A program made the position numbers and the translations under genes. Shown here one piece after another: positions 8,040 to 16,171 of a stretch of 64,000 nucleotides of DNA. Numbering within the stretch: the first letter of the stretch is position 1; every line of letters begins with the position of its first letter. The stretch comes from Arthrobacter sp. OY3WO11 (GTDB taxonomy: Bacteria > Actinomycetota > Actinomycetes > Actinomycetales > Micrococcaceae): contig NZ_LWLP01000001.1 in NCBI RefSeq assembly GCF_001641125.1, forward strand, positions 442,156 through 506,155, written 5' to 3'. Under the pieces are notes generated by a model. The model was not told where the DNA came from. It made no database searches and was given only the letters and a program-made list of their open reading frames with translations.

Positions 8040-8458
8040 CCTGTGCTGGTGGACGGGTCCTGGTCGCCTTCGGAAGGGTCGGCCCGCAACTCGTCCGGGT
8101 TGGACTCCGGAAGGCCGCCTGAGCCCGGGACACCGCGCTGGGACGCAGGCGATCCGCCCGCCGGAGCGGACGCGCTGCCGGCGAGGCCGCCATCGCCGTC
8201 CGCCTCATCCGACTCCAGGTCGCCGCCAAAGGGGGATTCCGAGGCGGGGCCCGGCGCTGCATCGGTTTCGATCCCTGGTGCCTTTCGCTTCTCCGCCTCC
8301 ATGGCGTTGGATCCTTCGCTGAGGGAGGAGTGGACCTCCACGTCATCGTTCGGGTCCGTGGGCTCAGGAACATGCGCTGACTCTGTGGGCTTTGATGTCC
8401 CCGCCAGATCCTCCATGGCGTTTTCTGCTGCCTTGCCGATGCTGTCGCCGATACCCAT
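8030..8458 (-). CDS. Hydrophilic, probably disordered hypothetical protein
   Basis: 142 residues. The N-terminus (MGIGDSIGKAAENAMEDLAG) could form a short amphipathic helix. The remainder is low-complexity and rich in Ser, Pro, Gly, Glu and Asp, with almost no hydrophobic core and no cysteine. The ribosome site AGAAGGAG lies just upstream of the ATG. Upstream it shares an intergenic region containing the TAAGCATGCT element with the divergent gene at 8599. Stress-protein-like composition, but no family can be assigned. Confidence 0.6.
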   Translation of the reverse strand: MGIGDSIGKAAENAMEDLAGTSKPTESAHVPEPTDPNDDVEVHSSLSEGSNAMEAEKRKAPGIETDAAPGPASESPFGGDLESDEADGDGGLAGSASAPAGGSPASQRGVPGSGGLPESNPDELRADPSEGDQDPSTSTGRG

Positions 8459-8526
8459 GTGACTGCTCCTTCTGACGTCGCGTGCCGGGCACCCCAGCGG
8501 ATGCCCGGAGCATTACCCTTCCAGAA

Positions 8527-8550
8527 TTATCAGCATGCTTACAATTAGTC
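8527..8550. promoter_or_regulatory. TAAGCATGCTTA-type element (site A), divergent
   Basis: The core AGCATGCTTAC (8532-8542) lies between two divergent small genes. Read leftward it is GTAAGCATGCTGATAATT, ending in a good -10 (GATAAT). Read rightward it is followed by AATTAGTC. It matches sites at 14489, 18411, 35382 and 39250, so it is probably a shared promoter/operator. Confidence 0.5.
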
Positions 8551-8598
8551 CAGAGCCGGGGCAAGGAACCGCGGCCGGGCAGGAAGGACGCAAGCACT

Positions 8599-8865
8599 AT
8601 GAGCAGCTACCATCCCGAAAATGATCCCGCGAACCCGGACCAACCGGGCAAGACCCCGCCGGACGACGCCATGAAGGGCGTTGGCCAGCCAACTGGTGGC
8701 CAGCCGGGCGGCGCCGGGCAAGGCGCGAAAGACTCTGCCGGCTCGTCGAATCCGGACCCCGCCGAAGGCAACATCACGGGGCTGGAACCGGGCGGGGGAG
8801 TGCCTCCGGGCGAGACGCCGCCTGCAGAGGACCAGATGAGCGGCGACCAGGGCCACGGCGAATAG
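8599..8865 (+). CDS. DUF6480-like small protein
   Basis: 88 residues, hydrophilic. The C-terminal half contains the stretch GLEPGGGVPPGETPPAEDQM, which I recognise from actinobacterial DUF6480 proteins (NPDP...GLEPGGGVPPGETPP). Unlike many of those it ends without a transmembrane helix. The ATG at 8599 follows AGGAAGGA with suitable spacing. Its upstream region carries the TAAGCATGCTTA-type element. Function unknown; the setting suggests a stress- or stationary-phase protein. Confidence 0.65.
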   Translation: MSSYHPENDPANPDQPGKTPPDDAMKGVGQPTGGQPGGAGQGAKDSAGSSNPDPAEGNITGLEPGGGVPPGETPPAEDQMSGDQGHGE

Positions 8866-8915
8866 CACCCGCGGGCGGGCGGCCCTCCGGATGTCGTCTG
8901 GAGAGCCCGGCCGGG

Positions 8916-9977
8916 TCAGTGCTGTTCGCTGGCGACCGAAGACTCCCCGGCATGCTCGCGTCCAGCAAGCTGGCGGTTGAGCCCGTCCACGTCCAGGCGG
9001 CCGTTCCAGCTGGCCCAGTCCTTGGGCCGGACAGAGGGCCGGCCCAGCAGGTAGCCTTGCCCGGCGCTGATTCCGAGTTCGGTGAGGACTTTGAGTTCCC
9101 CCACGGTCTCCACACCCTCAGCCACGAGGGTGGTGCCGATCTGGTCCGCAAAGTCCACCAGGCAGGCGGCCAGGGCGCGCTGGATGCCGTCCTTGTCCAC
9201 ATCGCCGATCACGTTCCGGCCCAGCTTCAGGAAGTCCGGCCGCAGGTGCACCATCCGGCTCAGCGCCCCCGCCCCTGAATGGGTGTCGTCCACGGCGATC
9301 CTCAGTCCCCGGTCCCGCAGCGGATTGATGGCGGAAATGAACTGCGGGTATTCCTCGTCCTTGACCGTCTCCGTTATTTCGAGCACTACCCGGTCAATGG
9401 GCAGATCGATGTGATCGAACAATTCAGGCAGCCGGGGGTCCAGGCAGGAGGCGGGCGAAATGTTAAGGGACACGAACAGGTTCCCGGGAAGCGACTTCGC
9501 CGCAGCGGCCGCAGATCCCAGCGCGGCGAATTCCAGGTTCGCACCCAGGCCGACGGCGGCGGCCTCGGCAAACCACAGTTCCGCGGCAGCTCCGTCATCG
9601 CTGACGAACCGGGACAATGCCTCGACTCCCACCACGCTTTTTTCTTCCAGCCCATAGATTGGCTGGAAGGCGGTCATGAGCATCTGGCTTTCGAGCAGCG
9701 CGCTGATGCGTGACATGCTGCGGATCGCATCGATTTGCTCCGCCACTTTCGGCGGGACTGCGGGGGTAAGCCGCATTTCCCGGGCGCTCTGCAGCGTTTC
9801 CACGGTATTGGCGTCACTGCGCCGTGTATCCAGGAGATATTCGAGCAGCGCCCGTTCCGGCACTCCCGGATTTTCATCCAGGCTGTTGCTCAGCCGCTGC
9901 CGGACAGCCTCTCCGGACGGATCAGTATCCGCCAGCACAGCGGCAATAATTCCCCATGCCTGTATTCGAACCGACAT
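8916..9977 (-). CDS. EAL-domain protein (c-di-GMP phosphodiesterase-like, atypical loop 6)
   Basis: 353 residues. Residues 1-95 have no recognised domain. From about 100 on there is an EAL domain with the EAL motif (119-121), LNIS (171-174), EITE (200-203), catalytic Lys251 and the EGVET segment. The loop-6 motif that normally reads DDFGTG is DDTHSG (230-235). The two metal-binding aspartates remain but the rest of the loop is changed. That loop couples metal binding to dimerisation in characterised EAL enzymes, so activity is uncertain; it may be weak or act as a sensor. It lies in the same orientation as the GGDEF-EAL gene, 171 bases downstream of it. Confidence 0.85.
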   Translation of the reverse strand: MSVRIQAWGIIAAVLADTDPSGEAVRQRLSNSLDENPGVPERALLEYLLDTRRSDANTVETLQSAREMRLTPAVPPKVAEQIDAIRSMSRISALLESQMLMTAFQPIYGLEEKSVVGVEALSRFVSDDGAAAELWFAEAAAVGLGANLEFAALGSAAAAAKSLPGNLFVSLNISPASCLDPRLPELFDHIDLPIDRVVLEITETVKDEEYPQFISAINPLRDRGLRIAVDDTHSGAGALSRMVHLRPDFLKLGRNVIGDVDKDGIQRALAACLVDFADQIGTTLVAEGVETVGELKVLTELGISAGQGYLLGRPSVRPKDWASWNGRLDVDGLNRQLAGREHAGESSVASEQH

Positions 9978-10148
9978 TAGCTACGCCCCCAGTTGACGAA
10001 GTAATGACCCAGTGGCCCCGATGTTGTTCAATTTCCAAACGCCTTTAAATTCCGGTGTCCATGCTGAAACCTGATTTTCGCGGCGACGAAAACCAGACAC
10101 CGCACGATGATCGTATATCGCGGGAATCAAAAGCGCAGTACTTTACCC

Positions 10149-11690
10149 TTACCGGGTTGCGCTTTCCGCCTGGCCCGCCAACAATTCCGGAATTTGTTCA
10201 GGCGGGACCGGCCTGCTGAAGAAGTAGCCTTGTGCGCTGAGGCAGCCCAAGCCGCGCAGCAGCTCGGCCTGCTCCGCCGTTTCCACGCCCTCCCACACGG
10301 CTTCCAGCCCACAGGCCCTGATCAGCTGCAGGACTGCTGCCACCAGTGCCGGCTGCGTGGGGTCGGTTCCCAGTCCGGTGATGAGGGACCGGTCCACCTT
10401 GACCCGGTCCACGGGCAGCCGGCGCAAATAGCTGATGGACGAGTAACCGGTGCCGAAGTCGTCGATCTCGATCCCCACGCCCAGGCCCCGCAGCCCGCCC
10501 AGCGAGTAGCGGTCCAGTTCGTTCCCTTTGACGATTGCCACTTCCGTCAGCTCCAGGACCACCTGTTCGGGCCTCACGCCCGTTTCCTTCAGGACGTTCC
10601 TGACGTCCTCGATGAACTGCAGGCTCTGCAGGTCTGTGGCTGAGATATTGATCCGGACCGAGAACCGGCTGTCCACCAGGGATGCATTGATCCATTCGCG
10701 GAGCTGGTGCACCGCGGCCCGGAGCACCCACACCCCCAGCTCGGAGATCAGCCCGGCCTCTTCGGCGAGGGGAATGAACTCGTCGGGCATGATGAAGCCG
10801 CGCGTCGGGTGGTTCCAGCGGACCAGGGCCTCCACGCCCTCGATCCGTCCGGTGGCCAGCTCCACCACGGGCTGGTAGTAGAGCGTAAGGCCGCCGTCCT
10901 TGAGTGTGGCACGCAGATCCTCCACCAGCTGGCTCCGGAGCCTGCGGACCAGCAGGAGCCCGGGTTCGAAGCGGTGCAGCCGGTTCTGGCCTTCCGCCTT
11001 CGAGGCATACATGGCGACGTCGGCTTCCATCAGCATGTCCTCGGGAGTCTTGCCGGCGCCGCCGGTGCTGAGCCCGATGCTCGCGCCGCAGCGCACGCTG
11101 CGGCCGGGCAGCTCCACGGGCTGGCCCAGGGCTGCCAGGATGCGGTGCCCCACGATGCCTGCCTGGTCCGGGGACGCCGCAGGCAGGACGATGGCGAACT
11201 CGTCACCGCCCAGGCGGGCAACGACGTCGGACTCGCGGACGGCGCTGCGGATCCTTTCGCCCACAGTGACCAGGACATGGTCGCCGGCGGTGTGGCCCAG
11301 GCTGTCGTTGATGGACTTGAAGGCATCCAGGTCCATCAGCAGGAGGGCCGGGCCCTCCCCGGAAGGGGACGCGGCGTCCGTCTCCAGCGCGCCCTTCAGT
11401 GCGTCGATCAGGGCGGAGCGGTTTGCCAGGCCCGTGAGCGGGTCCTGCATGGCCATCTTCTGCATTTCCAGGTGGGCTTCATGCAGGAGCTGGGTCCGCA
11501 CCTGCACGCGCTGCTCAAGCTCCTCGTAAATGATCTGCAGGTCCTCGGCCAGCAGGTTGGTGCCCATGATGATCGCGTCGAGCTCGTCGCGCGCGGGGGA
11601 CACCTCGATCCGGGAGGTGAGGTCGCCGGACGCCAGGCGCACAATGCCTTCCAGGAGCTGGGAGAGCCGCGGGTCGTTATCCGCAAACAT
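10149..11690 (-). CDS. Bifunctional diguanylate cyclase/phosphodiesterase (GGDEF-EAL)
   Basis: 513 residues. An N-terminal HAMP-like/coiled segment (1-75, with ELEQRVQVRTQLLHEAHLEM typical of the signalling helix) precedes a GGDEF domain. That domain has an intact GGDEF motif (161-165) and an RESD inhibitory I-site five residues before it (152-155). The EAL domain has EAL at 287-289, NIS, DDFGTG at 410-415 and a downstream EGVET. Both halves look catalytically competent. There is no transmembrane segment, so it is likely cytosolic. It begins 18 bases after the histidine kinase gene ends, so the kinase and this enzyme form one operon. Confidence 0.92.
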   Translation of the reverse strand: MFADNDPRLSQLLEGIVRLASGDLTSRIEVSPARDELDAIIMGTNLLAEDLQIIYEELEQRVQVRTQLLHEAHLEMQKMAMQDPLTGLANRSALIDALKGALETDAASPSGEGPALLLMDLDAFKSINDSLGHTAGDHVLVTVGERIRSAVRESDVVARLGGDEFAIVLPAASPDQAGIVGHRILAALGQPVELPGRSVRCGASIGLSTGGAGKTPEDMLMEADVAMYASKAEGQNRLHRFEPGLLLVRRLRSQLVEDLRATLKDGGLTLYYQPVVELATGRIEGVEALVRWNHPTRGFIMPDEFIPLAEEAGLISELGVWVLRAAVHQLREWINASLVDSRFSVRINISATDLQSLQFIEDVRNVLKETGVRPEQVVLELTEVAIVKGNELDRYSLGGLRGLGVGIEIDDFGTGYSSISYLRRLPVDRVKVDRSLITGLGTDPTQPALVAAVLQLIRACGLEAVWEGVETAEQAELLRGLGCLSAQGYFFSRPVPPEQIPELLAGQAESATR

Positions 11691-11708
11691 CGTGTTCCTG
11701 CATTGTGC

Positions 11709-13349
11709 TCAGTTTTCCTGGCTGTGGGTATCAAGGGGCAGGCTGACGGTGACGGTGGTGCCGCTGCCCAGGGTGGAGGACACGTCGATCCGGCCGCCGT
11801 GGCGGGACACGATGTCCTTGGTGATCGCCAGCCCAAGGCCGGTCCCGGGAATGGCGCCGGTCATGGCGTTGGAGGCCCGGTAGAAACGGGTGAAGACGTG
11901 GTCGATCTCGTCGCTCGAAATGCCGATGCCGGTGTCCGCGACGCTGACGGTGGCCCAGCGGGAGCCGTCCGAGGCCGCGTGTGACTCGCTGCCCACCTCG
12001 ATCCGCCCACCGCTCGGGGTGAACTTGATGGCGTTGGACACCAGGTTGGTGAAGACCTGCTGCAGCTGCACCTCGTCGGCAAGAATCTCCGGGTCCTCCG
12101 GAACCGGCTCCACGGCGATGGTGACGTTTTGCTGCGTGGCCAGGGGCCTGAGCGCTGCCGCGACCAGGTCCAGGGTTTGTCCCAGCCGCACGGGGGTGAG
12201 GTGCATCAGGCTGTCATCAAGGCCATTGCGGGAGACGCTCAGCATGTCCTCGATCAGGATCCGGAGCCGCTCCGTGTTCCGGACCACGATGTCCAGCATC
12301 TGGTGGACCTCGGGGGAGACGGGCTGCTCGGTGCTCTCCTGGATCATGTCCAGGTACGCCATGATGGACGTCAGCGGCGTCCGCAGCTCATGGTTCACCG
12401 TGGCCAGGAAGTCGGTTTTGGCCTTATCGAGCTGCTGCAGCTGCTTCACCACCTGCTGCTGGCTGCTGATCAGGTGGCTCTGTATGAGTCCGTGCGCCGC
12501 ATTGCCGGCCACGTGCTGCATGAGCCCGAGCTCGGTGCCGGACCATGTCCGCGGTCCGTCAAGCATCGCGATCCAGATGATGCCCAGCGATGAGCTTCCC
12601 TCGCCCATGGGCACTGCCAGCGAGGAGACCGCGTTGGCGATTTTCGGTGCAGGGGCATCTCCCGCCGCCGGCTCTTCCGTCCCTGCGGTGGACATTGTCT
12701 CGGCGCCGGCCCACAGCCGGTCCGCGGTCTGCCGCGAGTACTGTTCATCCGGAAGCGCCTGTTCGGGGAGGGGTTCCAGCCCCGGCCTGCTCCATGCGGC
12801 GTTGATGCGGGGAACCCGGCTGTCCTCGAAGGTGGCCAGCCAGACATGGTCGGCCTTGAACGTCCGGCCGAAGCCAGCCACCACGTGGCGGGCTATTTCC
12901 TCCGGATCGTTTGTTGCCCGAACAGCGGCGGATACCTCCCGGAGCTGTTCGCGGAGGGCTTCGGTTTCCTGCCGCACGGCCTTGCGGCGGGCCACCTGGT
13001 CGATCAGTGCGGTGGCGCGGTGGACCAGTTCCTTGGTTGGCGGCGGCTTGGCGATGCAGTCATGGATGCCGGAGGGATTCATGGCTGCGAGTTCTGCCGG
13101 GTTGTCCAGGTCCACCACCACCAGCACCGGCGCGGCCGTTTCCACGGCGGAGAGCGAAGCATCGACAACCACAACCGAGGGCTGGCAGGAATCCACTGAA
13201 GCAGCGAGTTCGTCAGCGTCCCCGGCACACAGGACGCTGTAGCCGGCGTCCCGCAACGTCCTGGCGTAAAATTCCAGCCGCCCGCCATCGGGATCTGCCA
13301 CGACGGCGGTGCGCGGCGCGCGCAGGTCACTCGGCGATTCAGTCGCCAC
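11709..13349 (-). CDS. Hybrid sensor histidine kinase (REC-GAF-HisKA-HATPase)
   Basis: 546 residues from a GTG preceded by GGGAAGGGGG. Residues 10-115 form a receiver-like domain with candidate phosphoacceptor Asp63 (VVVDAS) and Lys101 (AKPP). Residues about 135-295 resemble a GAF sensor. The H-box NHELRTPLTS places the phosphorylated histidine at 320. An N-box (LVSNAIKF) and G-boxes (DTGIGIS, GTGLGLAI) complete the ATPase. No membrane helix is seen, so this is a cytosolic kinase. It is directly upstream of a GGDEF-EAL enzyme, suggesting that it controls c-di-GMP turnover. No separate response regulator lies nearby. Confidence 0.88.
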   Translation of the reverse strand: MATESPSDLRAPRTAVVADPDGGRLEFYARTLRDAGYSVLCAGDADELAASVDSCQPSVVVVDASLSAVETAAPVLVVVDLDNPAELAAMNPSGIHDCIAKPPPTKELVHRATALIDQVARRKAVRQETEALREQLREVSAAVRATNDPEEIARHVVAGFGRTFKADHVWLATFEDSRVPRINAAWSRPGLEPLPEQALPDEQYSRQTADRLWAGAETMSTAGTEEPAAGDAPAPKIANAVSSLAVPMGEGSSSLGIIWIAMLDGPRTWSGTELGLMQHVAGNAAHGLIQSHLISSQQQVVKQLQQLDKAKTDFLATVNHELRTPLTSIMAYLDMIQESTEQPVSPEVHQMLDIVVRNTERLRILIEDMLSVSRNGLDDSLMHLTPVRLGQTLDLVAAALRPLATQQNVTIAVEPVPEDPEILADEVQLQQVFTNLVSNAIKFTPSGGRIEVGSESHAASDGSRWATVSVADTGIGISSDEIDHVFTRFYRASNAMTGAIPGTGLGLAITKDIVSRHGGRIDVSSTLGSGTTVTVSLPLDTHSQEN

Positions 13350-13532
13350 AGTGCCCCCTTCCCTCCCAGTTGACTACATTGTATGGCGACGCCGGGCGGG
13401 CGGCTCGGTGAAACCGGCACGTTAAGGGGACGGTAGGCTTTCCTGCCCCTGCGGGGGCGCGGGAAGTGCCGGGATTGCAGGCGTTCAGCCTGCAACAATC
13501 CGGCAGGTCACGTCCGGGAGTGGCGGGGCACC

Positions 13533-13547
13533 TATATTTGTTCCGTG
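13533..13547 (+). promoter_or_regulatory. -10 element for a leaderless transcript
   Basis: TATATT (13533-13538) lies 6 bases before the GTG at 13545 and no Shine-Dalgarno sequence is present. In actinobacteria a TANNNT box at this distance usually puts the transcription start on the first base of the start codon. Confidence 0.45.
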
Positions 13548-14378
13548 TCCTCCCCAGCGAAGTCCCCCGCCGCAAAGTCTGTGCGTTCCGCCCTGCAGAA
13601 GTACCTGATGCTCCCCAAGCTCATCAGGCTGTCCCGCTCTGCCCCCAAGGATCGGCCGGTGGCATGGGACACCTACTGGGCGGGCATCCGGGGGAGGGGA
13701 GCCGGCAGCGAAATTCTCTGGGATCCGGGTACGGACGATGAATTCCTCGGCTACAGGGCTGTCCTGCTCCGATACCTGGACCGGGAACTTCCCGTCATCG
13801 ACGTGGGCTGCGGGCACGGACGTTTCACCAGGGCATTGGCTGGTGTTTTCACCGAGGCTGTCGGCGTGGACGTGTCCGGACACGCCGTCGCCCATGCCGA
13901 TGCGCAGACCCAGGCCGACGGCCGTGCAGCCAGGGTCCGCTACCAGGCCCTGGACATGACCGGGGCCGGAGCGGCCGGCGCCCTCGCTGTCCAGGGCGAC
14001 GCGAACGTCTTCCTCCGGGGCGTCCTCCACGTCCTGGACACGGCGGACCAGGCGGCGATGATCCGCAATCTGCGGCAATTGGCCGGCAACCGCGGCACCG
14101 TATTCCTGGCGGAAACCAATTTCCAGGGCAACCCGGTGGAATATGTCTCCCACCTCGGCGCCACAACCCGCAACATCCCGGCTCCGCTGGAACGGGCCAT
14201 CCGCGGGCTGCCCATGCCAGGCCACTTCGGCCCGGACGAGCGCGCGCGGGCCTTTCCGCCGGAAGCCTGGGAACTCCTGGCTGACGGTGAAGTGGCCATC
14301 GAAACGAACCCGGTGACTGGAGTGGACGGGCAAAGCCGGGTTCCGGGCTATTTCGCGGTGCTGCGCCCGCGGGGCTAA
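13545..14378 (+). CDS. Class I SAM-dependent methyltransferase
   Basis: 277 residues. The methyltransferase motif I VIDVGCGHGRFTRAL lies at about residues 84-98, followed by the acidic strand AVGVDVSGHAV that binds the adenosine ribose. The N-terminal 60 residues are basic and proline rich. The substrate cannot be told from sequence. The start is the GTG at 13545, apparently leaderless. It stands alone, with the kinase operon divergent to its left. Confidence 0.8.
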   Translation: MSSPAKSPAAKSVRSALQKYLMLPKLIRLSRSAPKDRPVAWDTYWAGIRGRGAGSEILWDPGTDDEFLGYRAVLLRYLDRELPVIDVGCGHGRFTRALAGVFTEAVGVDVSGHAVAHADAQTQADGRAARVRYQALDMTGAGAAGALAVQGDANVFLRGVLHVLDTADQAAMIRNLRQLAGNRGTVFLAETNFQGNPVEYVSHLGATTRNIPAPLERAIRGLPMPGHFGPDERARAFPPEAWELLADGEVAIETNPVTGVDGQSRVPGYFAVLRPRG

Positions 14379-14488
14379 CCGGGGTCCTCTTCCCGGAGCC
14401 GTTGGTGATCCTGGTTGGTGATCCCCACAGTTGTTCCACAACAGAGATCCAAAGCCCTTGACACAAGGGAGGATCGGGAGGCTACATG

Positions 14489-14510
14489 GTAAGTAGTCTT
14501 ACTAGTTATA
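14489..14510 (+). promoter_or_regulatory. TAAGCATGCTTA-type element (site E)
   Basis: GTAAG-TAGT-CTTAC is a perfect 5-bp dyad followed by TAGTTATA, a plausible -10. A TTGACA box lies upstream at 14458. The layout (CTTAC followed by an AT-rich block) matches the elements at 8532, 18411, 35382 and 39250. Confidence 0.5.
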
Positions 14511-14535
14511 GCTTCCGGGGGAAAGGCTGGCTACC

Positions 14536-14676
14536 GTGGCACAGGGCAAGGGCAACATGATCAGCGTCCCAGGATTGCGCCGGAACGGGGATGGCCCGGA
14601 TGCCGGCCACAGCGATGGCAGGGCCCGCAGCGGTCCGCTCTTTCGCCCGAAAAACGCCGGCCGCGACCACGCCTAA
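14536..14676 (+). CDS. Possible small protein (46 aa)
   Basis: A GTG-initiated frame of 46 residues beginning MAQGKGNMISVPGLRR, hydrophilic and basic. GGGGGAAAGG about 10 bases upstream could serve as ribosome site, and the regulatory dyad lies 34 bases upstream. No homologue recognised. It may equally be a non-coding leader of the gene at 14769. Confidence 0.3.
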   Translation: MAQGKGNMISVPGLRRNGDGPDAGHSDGRARSGPLFRPKNAGRDHA

Positions 14677-14768
14677 GCCACCACCCTCCCGCCGCGCACT
14701 GCCCGGCACCGGCTGTCCAAATCGGCGTCGCTTCGCCAACGGCGGCCCCAGAACCTACAGGAACCACG

Positions 14769-15188
14769 ATGCGCAAATTCATTCCCTCCGGCGGCCTTCG
14801 GGGGATGCTGCTGCCGCCAACCTACGGCCAGCACGTCACCCACCGCACGGAGTTCACCATCCTTTCGGTCGAGATCTGGGCCACCGGGCTGGTGGTCAAC
14901 ATCCAGTTGGCCTCCGCCGACGGCCCCGAGCCGCGCCTTATCCTGCAGGACCACTTCGGCACCGAGTACTCCTTCCGGGACTCGGCCACGCTGGAGTCCC
15001 GGAACCTGCAGACATTCACCCCTTCCGTGCCCCCGGGTACCAGGAGCCTGACCATCCGGTCGGCCGATGATCCGGAGGGCCGCCCGGTGGTGACGTTCGC
15101 TGTCCCGCTGATGGCCGTGCCGGAAGAGCCGGACTCTCCGCAGAACGGCGAGTACCCGCCGTCGCCGGAGCTCCGCCGCCCGGCCTGA
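14769..15188 (+). CDS. Hypothetical protein
   Basis: 139 residues, with no signal peptide or membrane helix. The middle (residues 25-110) alternates hydrophobic and polar residues, as in a small beta-sandwich (EFTILSVEIWATGLVVNIQL, later SLTIRSADDPEGRPVVTFAV). The C-terminus is Pro/Glu rich. I do not recognise the family. CAGGA lies just upstream of the ATG. The SDR gene follows after 83 bases in the same direction. Confidence 0.65.
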   Translation: MRKFIPSGGLRGMLLPPTYGQHVTHRTEFTILSVEIWATGLVVNIQLASADGPEPRLILQDHFGTEYSFRDSATLESRNLQTFTPSVPPGTRSLTIRSADDPEGRPVVTFAVPLMAVPEEPDSPQNGEYPPSPELRRPA

Positions 15189-15271
15189 CCTGCTGAGGGC
15201 CTCGCCCACCGAATGGCCCGCCACTGAATGCTCCACGCGTTGAATGTGTGACCGACTGAAAGGCTCCCGCC

Positions 15272-16081
15272 ATGCATGACACCGCAGGATTCACTCCAAG
15301 CACCGCCATCGTGACGGGATCGGACTCCGGCATAGGGAAGGCTGCCGCCGTCGCCCTTGCCCGGGCAGGGATGGACATCGGCGTCACCTGGCACTCGGAT
15401 AAGGCCGGGGCCGAGGACACGGCGGACGAGATCCGCCGCCTGGGCCGCAAAGCCGTGGTGCGGCAGCTGGATACCACTGACCTGCGTGCCGCCGCGGCCG
15501 TCGTCGGCGAACTGGCGGACGGGCTGGGCGGAGTGGACGTCTTCGTCAACAACGCGGGAACCGGCGACGGGACCAAGTTCCTGGACCTCGACGTCGACAC
15601 CTGGATGCGCACCCTTGACACCAACCTCAACGGCGCGTTTGTGTGCCTCCAGGCGGCTGCCCGCCGGATGGTGAAGGCAGGCAGGGGCGGGCGCCTCATT
15701 GCCGTCACCAGCGTCCATGAATTCCAGCCGAGGGTGGGGGCATCCGCCTACGACGCGTCCAAGCACGGCCTCGGCGGACTCATGAAGACGCTCGCCCTTG
15801 AGCTTGCCGAGCACGGCATCACCGCCAACAGCGTGGCGCCGGGGGAGATCGCAACGCCGATGACCGGACAGGAGGATGACGACCCCACTGCGAAGGACCG
15901 GCCGGGCGTCCCCCTGGGCAGGCCCGGTGATGCGCGGGAAGTCGCTGCCGTTATCGCTTTCCTCGCCTCACCCGCTTCCAGCTACGTCAACGGCGCCTCC
16001 TGGGCAGTGGATGGAGGGATGCTGCAGATGGGGCCGCAGGCCGGATCCCACATCACCAGCCCGGAGTGGCGCGAAGGGTAG
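15272..16081 (+). CDS. SDR-family oxidoreductase
   Basis: 269 residues of classical short-chain dehydrogenase. The cofactor motif is TGSDSGIGKA (residues 16-25), with NNAG near 90 and the catalytic pair YDASK near 160-164. The C-terminal VNGASWAVDGGM is typical. The cofactor is probably NAD(P)H; the substrate is unknown. It lies downstream of the 139-residue hypothetical protein and may share its promoter. Confidence 0.88.
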   Translation: MHDTAGFTPSTAIVTGSDSGIGKAAAVALARAGMDIGVTWHSDKAGAEDTADEIRRLGRKAVVRQLDTTDLRAAAAVVGELADGLGGVDVFVNNAGTGDGTKFLDLDVDTWMRTLDTNLNGAFVCLQAAARRMVKAGRGGRLIAVTSVHEFQPRVGASAYDASKHGLGGLMKTLALELAEHGITANSVAPGEIATPMTGQEDDDPTAKDRPGVPLGRPGDAREVAAVIAFLASPASSYVNGASWAVDGGMLQMGPQAGSHITSPEWREG

Positions 16082-16131
16082 GCCGGGCGGCGGTGGTGTG
16101 AAGCAGCAGGGGGTGTCCGAATAACGGATTT

Positions 16132-16145
16132 GGCAAGCGCTTTCC
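16132..16145 (+). promoter_or_regulatory. LacI-type operator upstream of glycerate kinase
   Basis: GGCAAGCGCTTTCC is a 14-base near-perfect palindrome with the central CG and flanking AAG/CTT typical of LacI/GalR-family operators. It lies 27 bases upstream of the glycerate kinase start at 16172. No LacI-type regulator is present in the window, so the protein must be encoded elsewhere. Confidence 0.55.
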
Positions 16146-16171
16146 CAAGCACTGCTGGCATGATGGAGCGC

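Larger units (their letters stand above)
14379..14768 (+). other. 390-bp intergenic region with promoter element and possible micro-ORF
   Basis: This holds a TTGACA box (14458-14463), the GTAAG-TAGT-CTTAC dyad (14489-14502) and a possible 46-codon reading frame (14536-14676), listed separately. The left 80 bases and right 90 bases show nothing recognisable. Confidence 0.5.

Noticed and set aside
10707..11984. 425-residue rightward frame opposite the GGDEF-EAL gene
   Set aside because: Antisense to conserved GGDEF and EAL motifs; no recognisable domain in the frame itself.
11890..13242. 450-residue rightward frame opposite the histidine kinase
   Set aside because: Ser/Arg/Thr-rich antisense frame; the kinase on the other strand has all its motifs.
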